Shown one piece after another: positions 8,681 through 16,966 of a stretch of DNA of 56,531 bases; position 1 is the stretch's first letter; each line of letters begins with the position of its first letter. The DNA comes from Candidatus Peribacteria bacterium (GTDB taxonomy: Bacteria > Patescibacteriota > Gracilibacteria > Peribacterales > Peribacteraceae). Location: positions 1 through 56,531 of the forward strand of contig SICN01000004.1 of NCBI GenBank assembly GCA_009691405.1. Direction: 5' to 3'. Both the position numbers and the translations under genes were made by a program. The notes below the pieces were generated by a model. The model saw nothing but the letters and a program-made list of their open reading frames with translations, did not search any database and was not told the DNA's origin.

Positions 8681-8696
8681 GCAGGATGCTTCCTGC
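8681..8696. repeat. REP-like hairpin, family 1
   Basis: GCAGGA-TGCT-TCCTGC preceded by GGGA. It has the same constant TGCT loop as the hairpins around the RAYT gene. It overlaps the out-of-frame end of prmC. Confidence 0.75.
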
Positions 8697-8727
8697 GTTT
8701 ATCGAGAGCTGTTCAGACTCGCAAACC

Positions 8728-8743
8728 GCGGGTAGCAACCCGC
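8728..8743. repeat. REP-like hairpin, family 1 (opposite orientation)
   Basis: On the minus strand this reads GCGGGT-TGCT-ACCCGC preceded by GGGA. It pairs with the hairpin at 8681 in opposite orientation and lies immediately upstream of the purA promoter. Confidence 0.75.
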
Positions 8744-8770
8744 TCCCTTTGAGTGTGGTATGATTCTTGT

Positions 8771-10006
8771 GTGCAGAAATTCCTCTCTGATCTCGGCTCC
8801 TGTACCGCCATTATCGGAGCGCAGTGGGGAGATGAGGGAAAAGGAAAAGTAACGGACATTCTTGGCGAGCATTTCGATGTCATAGCGAGAGCCTGCGGTG
8901 GCGCGAATGCAGGACACACGATCGTCGTCGGCGGCAAGAAACATGTGTTTCATCTGCTGCCAGCTGGCTGTTTGCATGAGGGAAAACCCGTGGTGCTGGG
9001 ATCCGGCATGGTCATTCATCTGGCAACACTCCTCGAGGAAATCGAAACGCTGAAACGTGCGGGAGTGAATCTCCTCGATCGTCTTTTCATTTCGGGCTCT
9101 GCGCATATCCTCTTCGAATTCCATAAGAACATCGACGTCGTGATGGAAGAGAGGAGAGGAGCGAAAGGAATCGGAACAACGAAGCGTGGCATCGGACCTG
9201 CATACATGGATAAGGCGGCACGCAGTGGCGTGCGGATGGAACAATTGACGAGTGATCTTGCAGCGGTTCTGACAGAGAAAGCGAAAGCCGTGAAGAGCAT
9301 GTATGGAATCGATGTCGACATGGAAGCGGAGCTTGGAGCACTCAAGACTGCTGCAGCACTGCTAAAACATACGATTGTCCCGTCACTTCCGGATTTTCTC
9401 CGGGGGTTCATTGAGAAGAAGAAAACAATGCTGATTGAGGGAGCACAAGCTGTTCTCCTGGATCTTGACCACGGCAGTTACCCGTACGTCACAAGCAGCT
9501 TCACAACTGCTACAGGAGCGCTGCAGGGACTGGGACTTCCGCCGAAAATTCTCTCCTCATGCATCGGAGTCGCGAAAGCCTACTGCACGAGAGTGGGGAG
9601 CGGGGATTTTCTCACGGAAGACACGGGGGAAGCAGGCGAGCGGTTACGGGAGAGAGGAGGCGAGTACGGTTCAACAACCGGTCGTCCGCGCCGTACCGGT
9701 TGGCTCCATCTGCCGGATCTGAAGTACGGCGCATTCATCAACGGTTTCACCGCAATCAACCTGACAAAACTCGATGTACTCGATACGGAGAAAGAAATTC
9801 CTGTCGGCATCGGCGTCGAGGCAGGAGGCAAAGTGATCTACGAGAAACTTGCAGGATGGCAGACGTCTACGAAGAGCATCACGGAGTTCTCGAAGCTTCC
9901 GAAAGCCGCTCAGGACTATGTCCTGTTCATCGAGAAACAAATCAGAGTTCCTATACGACTCATCGGAACGGGGCAGGGGAGAGAGGAGATAATCATAAGA
10001 AATTAA
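8771..10006 (+). CDS. purA: Adenylosuccinate synthetase
   Basis: PurA joins IMP and aspartate with GTP to form adenylosuccinate, the first committed step to AMP. The 411-residue product shows the P-loop-like IIGAQWGDEGKGK, the IMP-binding GGANAGHT and the later signatures GTTKRGIGPAY and STTGRPRRTGW. I choose GTG 8771 over GTG 8753 because an extended -10 (TGGTATGAT, hexamer 8759-8764) ends exactly six bases before 8771 and overlaps the upstream candidate. No other purine gene is in the window. Confidence 0.95.
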   Translation: MQKFLSDLGSCTAIIGAQWGDEGKGKVTDILGEHFDVIARACGGANAGHTIVVGGKKHVFHLLPAGCLHEGKPVVLGSGMVIHLATLLEEIETLKRAGVNLLDRLFISGSAHILFEFHKNIDVVMEERRGAKGIGTTKRGIGPAYMDKAARSGVRMEQLTSDLAAVLTEKAKAVKSMYGIDVDMEAELGALKTAAALLKHTIVPSLPDFLRGFIEKKKTMLIEGAQAVLLDLDHGSYPYVTSSFTTATGALQGLGLPPKILSSCIGVAKAYCTRVGSGDFLTEDTGEAGERLRERGGEYGSTTGRPRRTGWLHLPDLKYGAFINGFTAINLTKLDVLDTEKEIPVGIGVEAGGKVIYEKLAGWQTSTKSITEFSKLPKAAQDYVLFIEKQIRVPIRLIGTGQGREEIIIRN

Positions 10007-10017
10007 TTTTGCAGCTT

Positions 10018-10052
10018 GATAATTTTCAATTTTCAATTATCAATTTTCAATT
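10018..10052. repeat. AT-rich short tandem repeat (TTTTCAATT units)
   Basis: TTTTCAATT or close variants (one unit is ATTATCAATT) occur about four times in succession in the purA-PBP gap. It could act as an AT-rich upstream promoter element for the PBP gene or be a simple microsatellite. Confidence 0.6.
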
Positions 10053-10070
10053 CGCAGCTATGCTGCGTTC

Positions 10071-12611
10071 GTGCTTTCCGGCAGCTACTCCGCCGTATCC
10101 GAAACCCAGAAAAGACGTTCGTTCGAGCGTCGCATCTACGTGATCCATGGGATTTTTCTGTCGATCTGCCTCGTGATTATTGGGCGCCTCATCGAGCTGC
10201 AGATCGTAAAGAGCAGGGAGTATCACAAGATTGCACAGGATCAGCAGTACGGAGGAGTGGTGCTCTCGGCGAAGCGCGGCGAAATCCTCAGCAGGAACAG
10301 TAAAACGGAAGAAACGAGCATCCTCGCGACGAATACAACGCTCGACCTCCTCTACATCGACCCTCTCGTGCTCCAGAGCGATCACGGGAGAGTCGCGGAT
10401 GCGCTTTCACAAATACTTCTTACAAAGGAATTCGACAAATTTTGCAGAAACGGGCTTCCTTCCTGTCCGAATGAACTGATCCAATTCTATAGGCCCGCAT
10501 TCGACCCTCTCGGCAAAGTGAACATCGTCGAAACGGTGAATGCCTCCGGTGCCATGCTTCTGTCTCTCACCGGCAGCACTGTCGCGGGCGGCTCCGAGAT
10601 CGCCGATATCACGGAAATCCAACGCCGGTTCGCACGTGCAACCGAAGATCGCATCAAAGTGCGCTCTGTGACCTTCGCTCCGCTTCTCTACAGCGCAAAC
10701 AAGAAACAACTTGCAAGCGTGCAGCAGCTGGCGATCCCCGGTATCGTCGTCAACGTCGACCAAGCGCTGATCTTCGCGAACCCCGACCAGATCGATCAGT
10801 CCGAGGTATCCGCAATCGCAAGACAGCTCTCACCGATTCTCGTCATCGATCCGAGCGTGCTCAAGTCTCGCATGATAAGGCGCCCTCTCCGCTACGTTCC
10901 GATCATGGCGAAGCTTCCACCGGAGCTCAGCAAGAAAATTCGCGAGCTCAAAGAGAAAGAAGGCGAAAGTGCACGATCGAAAGCCATTGCCGAAACGCCG
11001 ACCGGTAAAAAAATGCAGGCGATCGTGGATCCGTTCCGTTCTGTCACTCTTATTCCGGAGCACTGGAGATTCTATCCGGATACGAAGATCGGATCGCACG
11101 TCGTCGGTTTCATCAACGCACTCTTAGAGCCGCAATACGGCATCGAGCGCGCGTACGATTCGATCCTCCGCGGACAGGAAGGACTCATCGCATCGGTGAG
11201 CGATCCGTTCGGTGGGCAGATCGTGTCTTCAGATCAGAAATTCATCGACCCGAGAGACGGCGCGACGATCGTGCTGACGATCGACCGCTTTGTCCAAAGC
11301 AAAGTGGAGGATTTGCTGCAAGCCATGGTGACGAAAATCGACGCCGAGAGCGGACAGGTGATCGTCATCGATCCGTTCACAGGACGCATTCTCGCACTCG
11401 CGAATGCGCCGCTCTTCGACAACAACACTTACGCATCGGTCTACGAGAAAGAAGCGATCGTCGTGGATCCTGAACGGGAGAAACAGATTGTCATCGAAAT
11501 CTACAATCCGGAAAACAACGTGCGCATGCTCAAAGCATATCTCCCCGACGTCAGCCCGGAGAACAGAGCGACACTCAGTAAAGAAGCACAGACGAGACTG
11601 AGTGAACTCGAGGCACTCTACGACATGAAGACGATCTCGAGATACTACCTCTACCTTGGCGACAATAACCGCCGTGAAGTTTTTCCGACGGACCGAAAAG
11701 GGGTCTGGTTGAAATACAAGAACAACATCGGCGTCGGCTCGTACGTGAACCGAACGATCCAGGAAGTGTACGAACCGGGATCCGTGATGAAAGCCATCAC
11801 GATGGCAACGGCGATCGACCAAGGCGAAGTGTCTCCAAACGACGTGTACACGGATACCGGTGCCGTGAAAGTCGACGTGTTTACGATCAAGAATGCTTTG
11901 AACAAGTACTACGGAAAAGTCTCGATGATCGACTGCATCAACTTCTCCATCAACACATGCATGACGAGCGTCAGTCTCAAGCTCGGACGCAATCTCTTCC
12001 ATGCCGCACTCCAAAATTTCGGATTCGGCATCGTTACGGGCATCGAACTCGACAACGAAGTCCCGGGGGACCTGAAGCCGTGGAGAGAGTGGAGCCCGGC
12101 ACTCCTCATGACGATGGCATTCGGTCAGGGAATAACGTCAACACCCATCCAGATGGCGACGGCGTGGAATGCACTCGCAAACGGGGGAAAACTGGTGAAG
12201 CCCACGATCATCGATGAGATCCGACATCCAGACGGAACCATCGACCGGAAACAACCCGAGATTCTCCGACAAGTCATCAAGCCGTCGACCGCAGCAACAC
12301 TCACCGCGATGCTGGTGAACAGCGCCCAGAACGGTTTTGCCAAAGCGGGGAAAGTAAAAGGTCATCGGATTGCCGGAAAAACCGGTACCTCGCAGATCGC
12401 AGGACCCGGAGGAAAGTACGAGAGCGGCACAGGCTCAACGATCGCAACGTACGCCGGATACGCACCCGTCGATCATCCGAAATTCCTGATCCTCGTGAAG
12501 CTGGATCGCCCGAAGAAAGACGACTTCGGTTCGAAGTCTGCCGCTCCATTATTCAGGGACATTGCACAGATGCTGTTCGATTATTATGGGATACCACCGG
12601 ATGAGAAGTAA
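10071..12611 (+). CDS. Class B penicillin-binding protein (PBP2/FtsI type transpeptidase)
   Basis: An 846-residue membrane-anchored DD-transpeptidase. It has one N-terminal TM helix (IFLSICLVIIGRLIELQIV), a dimerisation/pedestal domain and a C-terminal transpeptidase domain with SVMK (S571, K574), SIN (S626) and KTGT (K770). About 110 residues rich in charged amino acids are inserted between the strand carrying DPFTGRILALANAP and the catalytic SVMK segment, which makes the protein longer than usual. GTG 10071 is the only reasonable start; TATGCT ends six bases before it. It could serve division or elongation, and context does not decide. A diverged copy of its last 17 codons lies at 13415-13465. 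Confidence 0.9.
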   Translation: MLSGSYSAVSETQKRRSFERRIYVIHGIFLSICLVIIGRLIELQIVKSREYHKIAQDQQYGGVVLSAKRGEILSRNSKTEETSILATNTTLDLLYIDPLVLQSDHGRVADALSQILLTKEFDKFCRNGLPSCPNELIQFYRPAFDPLGKVNIVETVNASGAMLLSLTGSTVAGGSEIADITEIQRRFARATEDRIKVRSVTFAPLLYSANKKQLASVQQLAIPGIVVNVDQALIFANPDQIDQSEVSAIARQLSPILVIDPSVLKSRMIRRPLRYVPIMAKLPPELSKKIRELKEKEGESARSKAIAETPTGKKMQAIVDPFRSVTLIPEHWRFYPDTKIGSHVVGFINALLEPQYGIERAYDSILRGQEGLIASVSDPFGGQIVSSDQKFIDPRDGATIVLTIDRFVQSKVEDLLQAMVTKIDAESGQVIVIDPFTGRILALANAPLFDNNTYASVYEKEAIVVDPEREKQIVIEIYNPENNVRMLKAYLPDVSPENRATLSKEAQTRLSELEALYDMKTISRYYLYLGDNNRREVFPTDRKGVWLKYKNNIGVGSYVNRTIQEVYEPGSVMKAITMATAIDQGEVSPNDVYTDTGAVKVDVFTIKNALNKYYGKVSMIDCINFSINTCMTSVSLKLGRNLFHAALQNFGFGIVTGIELDNEVPGDLKPWREWSPALLMTMAFGQGITSTPIQMATAWNALANGGKLVKPTIIDEIRHPDGTIDRKQPEILRQVIKPSTAATLTAMLVNSAQNGFAKAGKVKGHRIAGKTGTSQIAGPGGKYESGTGSTIATYAGYAPVDHPKFLILVKLDRPKKDDFGSKSAAPLFRDIAQMLFDYYGIPPDEK

Positions 12612-12632
12612 TTTCTTTTTAGATTGATAACC

Positions 12633-12648
12633 GCGGCAAGCATGCCGC
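12633..12648. repeat. REP-like hairpin, family 1
   Basis: Minus strand: GCGGCA-TGCT-TGCCGC preceded by GGGA. It is the first hairpin after the PBP stop codon. Confidence 0.75.
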
Positions 12649-12713
12649 TCCCGTTTTAGAGAGTTAAAAATAATGAAGATCAAAGGGAGCAAGATGGATT
12701 ATGTACAACGGGA

Positions 12714-12729
12714 GCGCGATGCTTCGCGC
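12714..12729. repeat. REP-like hairpin, family 1
   Basis: GCGCGA-TGCT-TCGCGC preceded by GGGA and followed by GGTCGACACTCA. It flanks the 3' end of the RAYT gene. An incomplete unit, GGGAGCAAGATGG, is present at about 12685. Confidence 0.8.
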
Positions 12730-12738
12730 GGTCGACAC

Positions 12739-13173
12739 TCATAGCACTGGAATCTCACTGATGTCCCATCTGCCGGAGGCAGATGACCAAGGGTATTCAT
12801 CAATCTGTTCACAGAGATTCTTTTTCACAGGATTGAAATGCACATAGCGGAGAGCGGCAGCCACATCATCCAGAATCTTCACATGAAATCGTGACTGCCA
12901 GATTGGCTTTCCTATTTCAAAGCACACTGATCTTTTGTAGGCACACATGATTTTTGAAATCGATCCACCTTCCGGAACATTCAACACAAAATGGCAGTGA
13001 TCGGGCATGATGACAAAGCCGAAGAGAAAGAACGGAGTGAACATCTGGACTCTGTACAAACTTTCGATGGCTTCTCTTGCGCAAGCATAGTCTGCAAAGA
13101 TCGGCTCTCTTTGCCTGGTATTGGTCGTGATCAGCATGGGTGACTGATTCTGGATTCTGTGACGTTGGAACAT
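12739..13173 (-). CDS. REP-associated tyrosine transposase (RAYT, IS200-like HUH family)
   Basis: A 144-residue protein with the HUH motif in MPDHCHFVL and a downstream AYKRSV segment that supplies the likely nucleophilic tyrosine, then WQSRFHVKIL and ALRYVHFNPVKKNL, all typical of Y1 REP-associated transposases. These single-strand endonucleases bind and cut REP hairpins. The gene is bracketed by hairpins at 12633, 12714, 13194, 13329 and 13387, the most likely substrates. TAGGAT (13180-13185, minus strand) ends six bases before the ATG, so the transcript may be leaderless. The element sits between the PBP gene and a second copy of its tail. Confidence 0.88.
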   Translation of the reverse strand: MFQRHRIQNQSPMLITTNTRQREPIFADYACAREAIESLYRVQMFTPFFLFGFVIMPDHCHFVLNVPEGGSISKIMCAYKRSVCFEIGKPIWQSRFHVKILDDVAAALRYVHFNPVKKNLCEQIDEYPWSSASGRWDISEIPVL

Positions 13174-13193
13174 GTTGTCATCCTATGACAGAC

Positions 13194-13209
13194 GCACGAA
13201 GCATCGTGC
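13194..13209. repeat. REP-like hairpin, family 1
   Basis: Minus strand: GCACGA-TGCT-TCGTGC preceded by GGGA. It lies 20 bases upstream of the RAYT start codon. Confidence 0.8.
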
Positions 13210-13328
13210 TCCCTTTGTTCTATGGAATGATTGAAGCAAGCTGATTTGATAGTCCGGAAGCCAAAATCATTGTTCTGATTGAAGAAAGAACAAGCAAAAT
13301 ACCCTGCCACCTCGCAACTTCCTCATGC

Positions 13329-13344
13329 ACGCGCCAAGCATGGC
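13329..13344. repeat. REP-like hairpin, family 1
   Basis: Minus strand: GCGCCA-TGCT-TGGCGC preceded by GGGA. Confidence 0.75.
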
Positions 13345-13386
13345 GCTCCCTTTTTCTTCAATAATTTCAAAACCTACACAACGGGA

Positions 13387-13402
13387 GCGGGATGCTTCCC
13401 GC
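13387..13402. repeat. REP-like hairpin, family 1, at the element boundary
   Basis: GCGGGA-TGCT-TCCCGC preceded by GGGA and followed by GGTCCACACTCA. The duplicated PBP tail begins at the next base (13415), so this hairpin marks the right edge of the inserted segment. Confidence 0.8.
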
Positions 13403-13414
13403 GGTCCACACTCA

Positions 13415-13465
13415 ATTGCACAGATGCTGTTCGATTATTACGGCATTCCGCCGGATGAGAAGTAG
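13415..13465 (+). pseudogene. Second copy of the 3' end of the PBP gene (17 codons)
   Basis: These 51 bases encode the same peptide as the last 16 codons of the PBP gene at 12561-12611, including the stop. The first 26 bases are identical. All five differences (TAT/TAC, GGG/GGC, ATA/ATT, CCA/CCG, TAA/TAG) are silent. There is no upstream coding sequence; it starts directly after a REP hairpin flank. It is a tail remnant, not a gene. The rest of 13174-13532 holds REP hairpins and no other feature I can support. Confidence 0.9.
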
Positions 13466-13532
13466 GGAACGATCCTCACTACTGGCTCAGGCAAAAGTAA
13501 TCGTAGAATTTAATCCATTCAGACGGCAATAG

Positions 13533-14144
13533 CTAGTCGGTGCGAAGCAGATTTTCAATTTCATACGCAATTTTGTCAGTCAACAGCATCAAAGAAGGAC
13601 TATTATTCTCTTGAACGTAACCTGCATTTTTGACCAATTCAGCAGCATCGCTTAAGGCAGAAGGGATTAGTTTGATTGTCCGATCTGAAAAAACTCGTCT
13701 CACATCTTCTTCCTGTACTTGATCTAGTGCTTCCTGCTCAGACATCACAGACAATGCTCGATCCTCTGGATCAAGCGCTGAAATGAAAGAAGATGCTTTT
13801 GTGCTAAGTATAAGAGAGATTAAAAGTTTTTTTACTGACTTTCTATCTTCTTGTTCAACTCCTGACTCTCCAAGCTTTAATTGTATTTCGCTCTCAAGAT
13901 CCTTAAAATCTGTCTTCGTTTCGATCTTTAATCCGTTTCCTGTTTTTGTGCGAAGAGCAGAAAGGAATGCTCTGCCAAAATCTACCAAGACCCTGTTTCG
14001 ACGGGAAAATCGTAGATAACCTTCATCTCCGCCGATGGGTAATTGCTCAGGCAATTGTGCTTCTATTATATCCAATGCCTCGATTACCGAGGAAATTGAT
14101 ATTGGCGCTCTCAGGAGTTCTTCGGAATGATATTCATTATTCAT
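13533..14144 (-). CDS. Orphan protein of unknown function in the accessory island
   Basis: A 203-residue soluble protein rich in Glu, Ser, Leu and Lys, mostly helical, with no motif I recognise. Its DNA is more AT-rich than its neighbours, which together with the adjacent RAYT element suggests acquisition. I start it at ATG 14144 (MNNEYHSEELL): the minus-strand TATAAT at 14151-14156 ends six bases before, whereas an in-frame ATG at 14162 would lie upstream of that box. A role in defence or regulation is possible but has no evidence here. Confidence 0.65.
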   Translation of the reverse strand: MNNEYHSEELLRAPISISSVIEALDIIEAQLPEQLPIGGDEGYLRFSRRNRVLVDFGRAFLSALRTKTGNGLKIETKTDFKDLESEIQLKLGESGVEQEDRKSVKKLLISLILSTKASSFISALDPEDRALSVMSEQEALDQVQEEDVRRVFSDRTIKLIPSALSDAAELVKNAGYVQENNSPSLMLLTDKIAYEIENLLRTD

Positions 14145-14193
14145 AAAAACATTATAATACATTATAATTAATTTGTCAAATCAAGTCAAAAAG

Positions 14194-15972
14194 CTACTTC
14201 ACCGTCACACTCTTCGCCAAGTTCCTCGGCATATCTGGATCCTTGCCCCTGAGTACTGCAAGACTGTAAGCCAAAATTTGAATCGGAATGATATTCACAA
14301 TAGGTTGCGCAGCGCCCGCATCCGGCACTTTGATCCAGAGATCGAACATGTCGTGACGAACGGGGGAGACCGCGATGATGTAAGCCCCGCGCGCTTTCAG
14401 TTCCATGATGTTACTGAGAATATCCGCGGTGAATTCGTCGTTGCCCATCAGAGCGATACACGGAGTGCCCTCTTCGATGAGCGCGATCGGTCCATGCTTC
14501 AATTCACCCGCAGCAAACCCCTCGGCATGAATGTAACTCACCTCCTGGATCTTGATCGCGCTTTCAAGCGCCATCGGATAGTTCCAACCTTTTCCGATGA
14601 TGTACATGTTCTCGTGATGCGCGATCTTTTGTGCAATCCCTCGAATGTGCTCGATGTAGCGCGGGTTCAACATATCGTTAATCTGCCCGCTGGCCTCAAG
14701 GAGCAACGTTCGTCCGACGTTCAGTTTTCCTGCAATCGCATGCGCGATGAGAAGCAGTACAGCCATCTGTCCGGTTGCAGCCTTCGTCGATGCAACGGCA
14801 CGCTCGGGACCGGCATTGATAAGGAGAGTAAAGTCAGCCGCACGCGCGATCGAACTGCCTTCGGTATTCACGATCGCAAGAACTTTCGACCCCGCTTGTC
14901 TCGCGACCTTCATCGCTTCCAAAACGTCTGCGGTTTCTCCGGACTGCGATACGACGATGATCAAGCTCTCAGGCTTTAAGAAGTGATGGTAGATCGGGAA
15001 CTCACTCGCGGGAGCGAAGTTCACGTGACGTTTCGCAACGACCGAGAAGAAGTAATCCGCAGCCATACAAACTTTCCCTGCGGTACCGCACGCACAGAGA
15101 ATGCATCCGAGACACGTCTCGATCGCCTTCGCTACTTTGAGGATCTGCTCGTCATCCTGATGCACAGCCCGCTGGATCGTCTGTTTCTGATCCATGATTT
15201 CTTTCATCATATAATGCTCGTACTCTCCTTTATCTGCATCCTTGATAGTCCAGTCGATCGTGACTAAGCGCTTCGCTCGCTCCTCTCCGGTCTCGATATT
15301 CTGGAAACGAATCGCTCCGTTCTCGACTGTGACCATCTCTCCGTCATCGAGATACTCGACCGTACGCGTATACTCGAGGAATGCCGGAATATCGGACGCA
15401 ATGAAAAATTCTTTCTCCCCGACACCGACTATAAGGGGGGAACCCGTACGTGCCGCAACGAGTGTCTCCGACGTTCGATCCATCACAAGGATCGCATACC
15501 TACCGACGAATCGCTTACAGGCGGCTCTCACCGCTTCGTGTAGCGTTGTTCCTTTCGTCTTGAGTAATTCTTCAATCAGATGAGGGATGACCTCGGTATC
15601 GGTCTCCGATGCGAACGTGTGACCCTTCGCCTCGAGCTCACGTCGAAGCTCCTCAAAATTTTCGATGATGCCGTTATGGACGACCGCAATGCGCTGGTCA
15701 CCGCTGAAGTGCGGATGCGCATTCTCCTTCGTCACACCTCCATGCGTTGCCCACCTCGAATGCGCGATGGCGAGACTGCTCTCGTCACTGAAATCTTCGT
15801 TGCGCACTGCACCTATTTTGCCCACTTCTTTCGAAGAAGAAAGCGTGCCGTCCTTCAGGCGCATCGCAACTCCCCACGAGTCATAGCCACGGTATTCGAG
15901 ATTCTTAAGGCCTTTGATCACGATCACACCGGCATTCTTCCTAGGACCGGTGTATCCGAAGATTCCGCACAT
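14194..15972 (-). CDS. glmS: Glutamine--fructose-6-phosphate aminotransferase (isomerizing)
   Basis: GlmS makes glucosamine-6-phosphate, the entry to UDP-GlcNAc and peptidoglycan. The 592-residue protein begins MCGIFGYTG with the catalytic Cys2 of the Ntn glutaminase domain; two SIS sugar-isomerase domains follow (SQSGETADVLEAMKVAR; later ESAIKIQEVSYIHAEG) and the C-terminus DPDMPRNLAKSVTVK is characteristic. A minus-strand TACCAT (15979-15984) ends six bases before the ATG. No glmS ribozyme-like leader can fit if transcription starts there. Confidence 0.96.
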   Translation of the reverse strand: MCGIFGYTGPRKNAGVIVIKGLKNLEYRGYDSWGVAMRLKDGTLSSSKEVGKIGAVRNEDFSDESSLAIAHSRWATHGGVTKENAHPHFSGDQRIAVVHNGIIENFEELRRELEAKGHTFASETDTEVIPHLIEELLKTKGTTLHEAVRAACKRFVGRYAILVMDRTSETLVAARTGSPLIVGVGEKEFFIASDIPAFLEYTRTVEYLDDGEMVTVENGAIRFQNIETGEERAKRLVTIDWTIKDADKGEYEHYMMKEIMDQKQTIQRAVHQDDEQILKVAKAIETCLGCILCACGTAGKVCMAADYFFSVVAKRHVNFAPASEFPIYHHFLKPESLIIVVSQSGETADVLEAMKVARQAGSKVLAIVNTEGSSIARAADFTLLINAGPERAVASTKAATGQMAVLLLIAHAIAGKLNVGRTLLLEASGQINDMLNPRYIEHIRGIAQKIAHHENMYIIGKGWNYPMALESAIKIQEVSYIHAEGFAAGELKHGPIALIEEGTPCIALMGNDEFTADILSNIMELKARGAYIIAVSPVRHDMFDLWIKVPDAGAAQPIVNIIPIQILAYSLAVLRGKDPDMPRNLAKSVTVK

Positions 15973-16035
15973 GTCCGCATGGTATCAGTCTTCCATTGAC
16001 ACCGCACATCGGTGTCCCTACCCTAAACCAGCTCT

Positions 16036-16299
16036 ATGCCTATTCTCGATTCATCCATCAAGGCAGCCCGTCAGAATACAGTGCGTGCTGCGCGCAGGCT
16101 CCCCTTTAAGACATCAATGAAAACGCAGATGCGTAAAGTCCGTGATCTTGCGAGAGAAGGAAAGATCGAGGAAGCACTCAAAGTATTGCCGATCGCATTC
16201 AAAGCCATCGACATGGCGGCGAAGAAAAAAATCATTCATCCGAAGAATGCCGCAAATAAGAAATCACTTCTGAGCAGACTGACGAACGTGCGTAAATAG
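16036..16299 (+). CDS. rpsT: Ribosomal protein bS20
   Basis: An 87-residue, Lys/Arg/Ala-rich protein of two long helices (SIKAARQNTVRAARR, KTQMRKVRDLAREGKIEEA, AAKKKIIHPKNAANKKSLLSRL), matching bS20, which binds 16S rRNA in the 30S body. The leader before ATG 16036 is C-rich without a Shine-Dalgarno motif. It is divergent from glmS, 63 bases away. Confidence 0.95.
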   Translation: MPILDSSIKAARQNTVRAARRLPFKTSMKTQMRKVRDLAREGKIEEALKVLPIAFKAIDMAAKKKIIHPKNAANKKSLLSRLTNVRK

Positions 16300-16398
16300 G
16301 AAGGAAATTCTAAAACAGAAAAACCAAAATCCATAAAGCAGTGAGGTCTGTTGAATTCGACTTCTGATATTTGAAATTTTGCCGGTACAATCCAAACC

Positions 16399-16791
16399 AT
16401 GAACATACTCGCCCTCGATATCGGTCTCAGGCGCACCGGCATTTCGTATGGAGAAACGAAGAGCGGCATCGTTATTGCACTGGACACAATGCAACATACG
16501 ACGCCGGAGGAACTGAGCGAGCAGGTAAAAATCATCGTGAAGAGTAAAAAAATAGATCATGTGATCATCGGACTTCCACTCCTTCCCTCGGGGTTGGAAG
16601 GGGAGCAGGTGAGCCTTGTGAAAGCAGCGGCAAAAATGATAGAAAATGAATCGGGGCTCACTCCGGAATTCCTCGACGAACGCTACACGACCAAAATTCA
16701 CTTTTCGGCTAGAGGAAGCGATCCTGATGCCACTGCAGCATGCGCTCTTCTCACAGTATGGTTGGACAGAAAGAATGCTATTGACATCTAA
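16399..16791 (+). CDS. ruvX: Putative pre-16S rRNA nuclease / Holliday junction resolvase-like YqgF
   Basis: A 130-residue RNase H-fold protein with the opening ALDIGLRRTGISYGE, VIIGLPLLPSG and the late DERYTT and SDPDATAACALL acidic motifs of YqgF/RuvX. In E. coli the family is linked to 16S rRNA 5' processing. TACAAT (16386-16391) ends seven bases before the ATG, so the message is probably leaderless. The promoter of the next gene overlaps its stop codon. Confidence 0.88.
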   Translation: MNILALDIGLRRTGISYGETKSGIVIALDTMQHTTPEELSEQVKIIVKSKKIDHVIIGLPLLPSGLEGEQVSLVKAAAKMIENESGLTPEFLDERYTTKIHFSARGSDPDATAACALLTVWLDRKNAIDI

Positions 16792-16808
16792 TTCTAATAT
16801 TCTATAAT
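16781..16808 (+). promoter_or_regulatory. Sigma-70-type promoter of the sigma-4/HARE gene
   Basis: TTGACA (16781-16786), a 16-base spacer and TATAAT (16803-16808). The -35 overlaps the end of ruvX. It would give a leader of about 150 bases before ATG 16967, unusually long for this window. Confidence 0.75.
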
Positions 16809-16863
16809 AACTCCCATTCATAGGGAAAACAGTCTTGTTCTTTTCAGCTCACCCGAAGAAGAA

Positions 16864-16905
16864 ATGAGCAAATCTCCGCCAGTCCGGACAGGAAAGAAAA
16901 TTTAA
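16864..16905 (+). CDS. Possible 13-codon leader ORF upstream of the sigma-4/HARE gene
   Basis: ATG 16864 opens a short frame encoding MSKSPPVRTGKKI and a TAA, inside the long leader of the downstream regulator. AGAACAAGA near 16931 is the reverse complement of TCTTGTTCT near 16832, so the ORF lies inside a potential long-range stem. It could be a leader peptide or chance. Confidence 0.3.
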   Translation: MSKSPPVRTGKKI

Positions 16906-16966
16906 CTTTATTTTCTGTCAACGTTCTGGTAGAACAAGATAGTTTTATTCCCCACCTCTCCCGCGT

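Noticed and set aside
10018-10052. CRISPR or integration site at the TTTTCAATT repeats
   Set aside because: Units are too short and contiguous; it is a simple AT-rich tandem repeat.
11229-12014. 261-codon antisense open frame inside the PBP gene
   Set aside because: The plus strand carries the catalytic motifs of the transpeptidase; the antisense product has no recognisable feature.
15973-16035. glmS ribozyme upstream of glmS
   Set aside because: Only 63 bases separate glmS from rpsT and the -10 box is six bases from the start; no room for the ribozyme.
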